Origin: an uncultured bacterium
GTDB taxonomy: Bacteria; Armatimonadota; Zipacnadia; Zipacnadales; Zipacnadaceae
Direction: 5' to 3'
Length of the DNA stretch: 15,357 bases
NCBI GenBank assembly: GCA_937928475.1
Contig: CALFVE010000013.1
Location: 1 to 15,357 of the forward strand
The position numbers were made by a program, and so were the translations under genes. Below are positions 12,757 through 15,357 of the stretch, piece by piece. The number at the start of each line of letters is the position of its first letter. Positions within the stretch are counted from its first letter, which is position 1. The notes under the pieces were generated by a model. That model made no database searches. It was not told the origin of the DNA and was given only the letters and a program-made list of their open reading frames with translations.

Positions 12757-14976
12757 GTGGCGAACATCAGGATGCCGGTTCGCGCCAGGCTTGCGATGCT
12801 GGTTTTCGGCTCGCTTCTTCTCAGCAGCGCCGTCGGCACTGCCTCCCCCTTCCGCACCCTGGACAATCGGCCCTTCGCTACGCGCTGCAACGGCCCCCAG
12901 GGAGCCTTGCTGCGAACCGCCACCCCCGCCGGTCAAGTCTCCACGCAGACGGTAGGCGCGACGCTCGCCGCCCAGCACCGCGTGGCGGCCCTGCGCGGAG
13001 CCGAGTACGCGCTCCGTGTCCTCCAGCGCGCCCGGGTGAAAAGCCCCCGCGCCGAACTGCGCTTCCCGCGCATGATGTATCAAGTCAGCGGCGACAAACT
13101 CGTGCTCCCCGAACTGGCGAAGGCGCAGGCCACGGGAGACCGGCCCGGCAACCCAGCCAACAATCTCACCTTCCAGTTCCAGGGCTTCTCCGCCGCTGAC
13201 GAAGCCGCCTTTCGCGCTTACCTAGACAATGCCTACCCCAAGATGCGCCTGGTCTATGGCCCGCCGGCCTTCAACCTCACCGTTACTATTGTGCAGGACA
13301 ACACCATTCATCCGCTTCAGGGAGGCATTTACGACGCCTCGGCCAACGAGATCCGCCTCCCTCCCCCTTCCGGTAACTTCGTGGAGGACACTTTCGTCCT
13401 GTGCAAACTGGTGCTACACGCCTTCCGCGACGACGTGGCGCTCTGGTACGACGCCTGGGAAGACGGGATGACGGGAGCCGCGGCGACGGTGATTCAGACG
13501 ATGCCGGGGGTCGCGCCCGGCTACGATCCGGTGGATCCCGGTCCCTTCTATTGTTGGTCGGTCTATGAGTGCGAGAACCAGCCGGCGCTTGCTAACAACA
13601 CCTTCTACCCCCCCTCCGGTTTCACTGGCATGTTGGTCTGGCGTATCGCCATGGCCCGCGCGGTCTGGCTGAAGTGCTGGGTGGAAGACACCGCCTTCTT
13701 CAGCAACTTCAACCAGGCCTATTACGCCGCTTACACCGAGGGCTTGCCCGGCGACGTGCCCGGGCTCAAAGATATCGCCGCCGCCATACTGCCCCGCGTG
13801 GAGGGGCTGTCTTTTTACGATTGGTTCCAGCGGCAGTACGTGCTGGACACCTCCGTCCACACGGGACTGAAGCTATATACCTGGAACATTCCCCTGGAAT
13901 CGGCCGTCGTGCTCCTGGTTGATCACTACGTTACCGGCCTGGAGGGAGATGAGTCGCCCCGGGGAGGAAATACTCAGCCTATTTACTGGAATTACGACTA
14001 CACGCTCAGCCTCTACACCGAGCCGCCCAACGTGATTAGCATTCCGGACACAGGCGAGCGGGCCGGGCAAGGCGACCATATTGCCGAATTCACCTCGGTG
14101 GGCGGCGCTCAGCGGATCACAGTACAGATAGACCTGAACGGACTGCGCGGGCAATACCCCTATCCCTACAACGTGCGCGGCTTCAATCCGGGTGAAAACG
14201 ACTTTTACGGCGCGGTGATGGGCGGGCCGGTGGCAAGCCTAGACGTGAGCGGCGCTTACAGCCGGACGAACATTCCGGCTAGTCGCGGCGTTTGGGGAAC
14301 GATCCTCTCGGGAGGCGCCCGTCTCCGACCCGGACAAATATCGGTCACGGTTACCAATCCGCTGGGGCAGAAGGTCACGCGCACTGTCAATGTGGGCTGG
14401 GACTCTTACGTGGCCTTCCTGCCCGGAGGCGGACAGGCCAGCGTCACTCACACCTTCAAGCGCCAGGGCAACGGCGTGATGATGATCTCACTGCCGGTGG
14501 AGCCGCTGGAGCAGAACGCCGCTGCCCTGCTGGGGATTGATCCTGCGCGCTTGCTCTTGGCTCGCTGGGACCCCGGAGCGCCGCCCAGCGGCGCCTACCA
14601 GATCTGGCCGCGGACTGACCCCTTTGAGCCAGGACGCGCTTTCTGGATCAAACTGCCCGGCGACCTCACGGTGGAGGTCCAGGGGGTACTCCCACCGGAG
14701 GACCGCGAGTACGCGGTGCCGCTGGCGCTGGGCTGGAACATGGTCGGCAGCCCTCGGCGTCAGGACGTACTGGTAAGCAACTTGAAAGTGCAAGTGGGCG
14801 GAGACCCCGCCGTCTCCTTTGCCGAGGCACTGAGCAAGGGCTACCTGCAACGAGGGCTGTACCGCTACGTCCCCGGCGCCGCCTATGAGATCGCCGATAC
14901 GGTAAGACCCTTCGAGGGCTACTGGCTGCGCTGCCTGGTTCCGGGGGGCGCGCGGCTCATCTTTCCGCCGCTGTGA
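12757..14976 (+). CDS. Exported metallopeptidase-like protein (degenerate HExxH) with two C-terminal repeat modules
   Basis: 739 residues from GTG 12757, three bases after the barrel stop; ATG 12772 (residue 6) is the alternative. Signal peptide to about residue 30 (hydrophobic LAMLVFGSLLLSSAVGTAS). Residues ~140-250 ('AFRAYLDNAYPKMRLVYGPP', 'GGIYDASANEIRLPPP') resemble, from memory, a gluzincin-type peptidase family in which HExxH-A-F and a later 'WE.GM' follow. Here the helix is 'FVLCKLVLHAFRDD' (213-226) with K217 and L218 where H and E are expected; H221 and 'AWEDGM' (233-238) remain. Catalysis is therefore doubtful. The middle (~380-560) is Ig-like beta structure. The end has two related modules (~569-645 and ~655-739): 'GVMMISLPVEP...GRAFWIK' and 'GWNMVGSP...FEGYWLR'. 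Probably acts at the surface with the barrel protein. Confidence 0.7.
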   Translation: MANIRMPVRARLAMLVFGSLLLSSAVGTASPFRTLDNRPFATRCNGPQGALLRTATPAGQVSTQTVGATLAAQHRVAALRGAEYALRVLQRARVKSPRAELRFPRMMYQVSGDKLVLPELAKAQATGDRPGNPANNLTFQFQGFSAADEAAFRAYLDNAYPKMRLVYGPPAFNLTVTIVQDNTIHPLQGGIYDASANEIRLPPPSGNFVEDTFVLCKLVLHAFRDDVALWYDAWEDGMTGAAATVIQTMPGVAPGYDPVDPGPFYCWSVYECENQPALANNTFYPPSGFTGMLVWRIAMARAVWLKCWVEDTAFFSNFNQAYYAAYTEGLPGDVPGLKDIAAAILPRVEGLSFYDWFQRQYVLDTSVHTGLKLYTWNIPLESAVVLLVDHYVTGLEGDESPRGGNTQPIYWNYDYTLSLYTEPPNVISIPDTGERAGQGDHIAEFTSVGGAQRITVQIDLNGLRGQYPYPYNVRGFNPGENDFYGAVMGGPVASLDVSGAYSRTNIPASRGVWGTILSGGARLRPGQISVTVTNPLGQKVTRTVNVGWDSYVAFLPGGGQASVTHTFKRQGNGVMMISLPVEPLEQNAAALLGIDPARLLLARWDPGAPPSGAYQIWPRTDPFEPGRAFWIKLPGDLTVEVQGVLPPEDREYAVPLALGWNMVGSPRRQDVLVSNLKVQVGGDPAVSFAEALSKGYLQRGLYRYVPGAAYEIADTVRPFEGYWLRCLVPGGARLIFPPL
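14461..14976 (+). repeat. Two related C-terminal modules in tandem
   Basis: Protein-level repeat: unit 1 (residues ~569-645) runs 'NGVMMISLPVEP ... RWDPG ... FEPGRAFWIKLP'; unit 2 (~655-739) runs 'LGWNMVGSPRRQ ... RYVPG ... FEGYWLRCLVP'. Shared spacing of the opening strand, 'Y/W-x-PG' and 'F-W / Y-W' marks duplication. Resembles the terminal 'GWNLVGNP...GYW' module common on secreted bacterial proteins. Confidence 0.55.
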
Positions 14977-14982
14977 TTCCTT

Positions 14983-15357
14983 ATGCTTCGCGCTCTCCCT
15001 CAGGCGGCAATCGAGGTGTTGGCCGGCGTGCTGGCGCTGGTCAGTATGCTCGCCGGGTGTGGCGGAGGCATCAGCGCCGGTCCGCCCCCCGCTCAGCGGA
15101 CGACCACGGTGATTGTCGAGACGCTGCAGGCTGGAACCACCGACCTGCTCCCGGTGGCCGCCGACATCGTGGTGGGCGGAGTGCACGGGACCACCGATCT
15201 CGCCCAGGGCTACGCAATCATCGCCAACGTTCCCCTGGGCGAGGCGAACCCTCCCCAGCAGCCTCTGACCGTGTACGCGCCGGGCTGGGTTACCGTCTCG
15301 CAGATGGTGACGCTCAATCCGTACTCCTATACCACGGTCAGCGTGGGGCTTTCTCCG
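14983..15357 (+). CDS. Lipoprotein with carboxypeptidase-regulatory-like domain (3' partial)
   Basis: ATG at 14983 is six bases after the previous stop, and the frame is open for 125 codons to the window end. The N-terminus is a clear lipoprotein signal: hydrophobic AAIEVLAGVLALVSM, then lipobox L23-A-G-C26. After a short Gly/Pro linker, residues ~42-125 look like a CarboxypepD_reg/transthyretin-type beta sandwich: 'DIVVGGVHGTTDLAQGYAII', 'NVPLGEA', 'PLTVYAPGWVTVSQMVTLNP'. Such domains usually act as binding or assembly modules. There is no good ribosome site, so translational coupling to the upstream gene is likely. Any further domains are outside the window. Family call is by pattern; function unknown. 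Confidence 0.75.
   Translation, partial: MLRALPQAAIEVLAGVLALVSMLAGCGGGISAGPPPAQRTTTVIVETLQAGTTDLLPVAADIVVGGVHGTTDLAQGYAIIANVPLGEANPPQQPLTVYAPGWVTVSQMVTLNPYSYTTVSVGLSP

Noticed and set aside
12070..13083. Minus-strand frame of 337 codons across the barrel/peptidase-like junction
   Set aside because: Ala/Arg/Gly-rich shadow in GC-rich DNA, spans the boundary of two well-supported plus-strand genes.
1..15357. CRISPR array, tRNA, rRNA, insertion sequence or prophage genes
   Set aside because: No spaced repeats, cloverleaf, transposase, integrase or terminal repeats were recognised anywhere in the window.

Overview
The window looks like chromosomal DNA from a GC-rich, two-membrane (Gram-negative type) bacterium, probably from a little-cultured lineage. 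Supports are a large outer-membrane beta-barrel candidate, two lipoprotein signals, clear AGGAGG-type ribosome sites and several exported families. The domain mix (FlgD-like plus CBM9-like surface proteins, tandem 'GWN..G..P / GYW' C-terminal modules) reminds me of Armatimonadota or planctomycete/Verrucomicrobia relatives. That placement is from memory and weak. No rRNA, tRNA, CRISPR array, transposase or phage gene is visible, and no gap between genes exceeds about 225 bases.

Left part (1-4126): the 3' end of a secreted beta-propeller/CBM9-like protein gene, an exported alkaline phosphatase with all expected metal ligands, and, convergent with it, a minus-strand lipoprotein gene. That lipoprotein gene has a good ribosome site and lipobox but is cut by an in-frame TAG after 48 codons.

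Middle (4253-8066): a sorbitol-dehydrogenase-type Zn enzyme (+), then on the minus strand a second, shorter medium-chain dehydrogenase and a polytopic GT39/PMT-like membrane glycosyltransferase. These suggest sugar or polyol oxidation and glycan transfer, but nothing shows that they share a pathway.

Right part (8288-15357), all +: an exported alpha/beta-hydrolase-like protein whose nucleophile elbow carries Gly instead of Ser; a 1125-residue outer-membrane beta-barrel candidate with Gly-rich tail, whose start codon lies in a perfect 11-bp inverted repeat; a 739-residue exported protein resembling a metallopeptidase with a broken HExxH and two C-terminal repeat modules; and the start of a lipoprotein with a carboxypeptidase-regulatory-like fold, cut by the window end. 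The last three are separated by 3 and 6 bases and are very likely one operon. This barrel + pseudo-peptidase + lipoprotein set is the best candidate for an undescribed envelope or surface system. Its function cannot be read from sequence alone.
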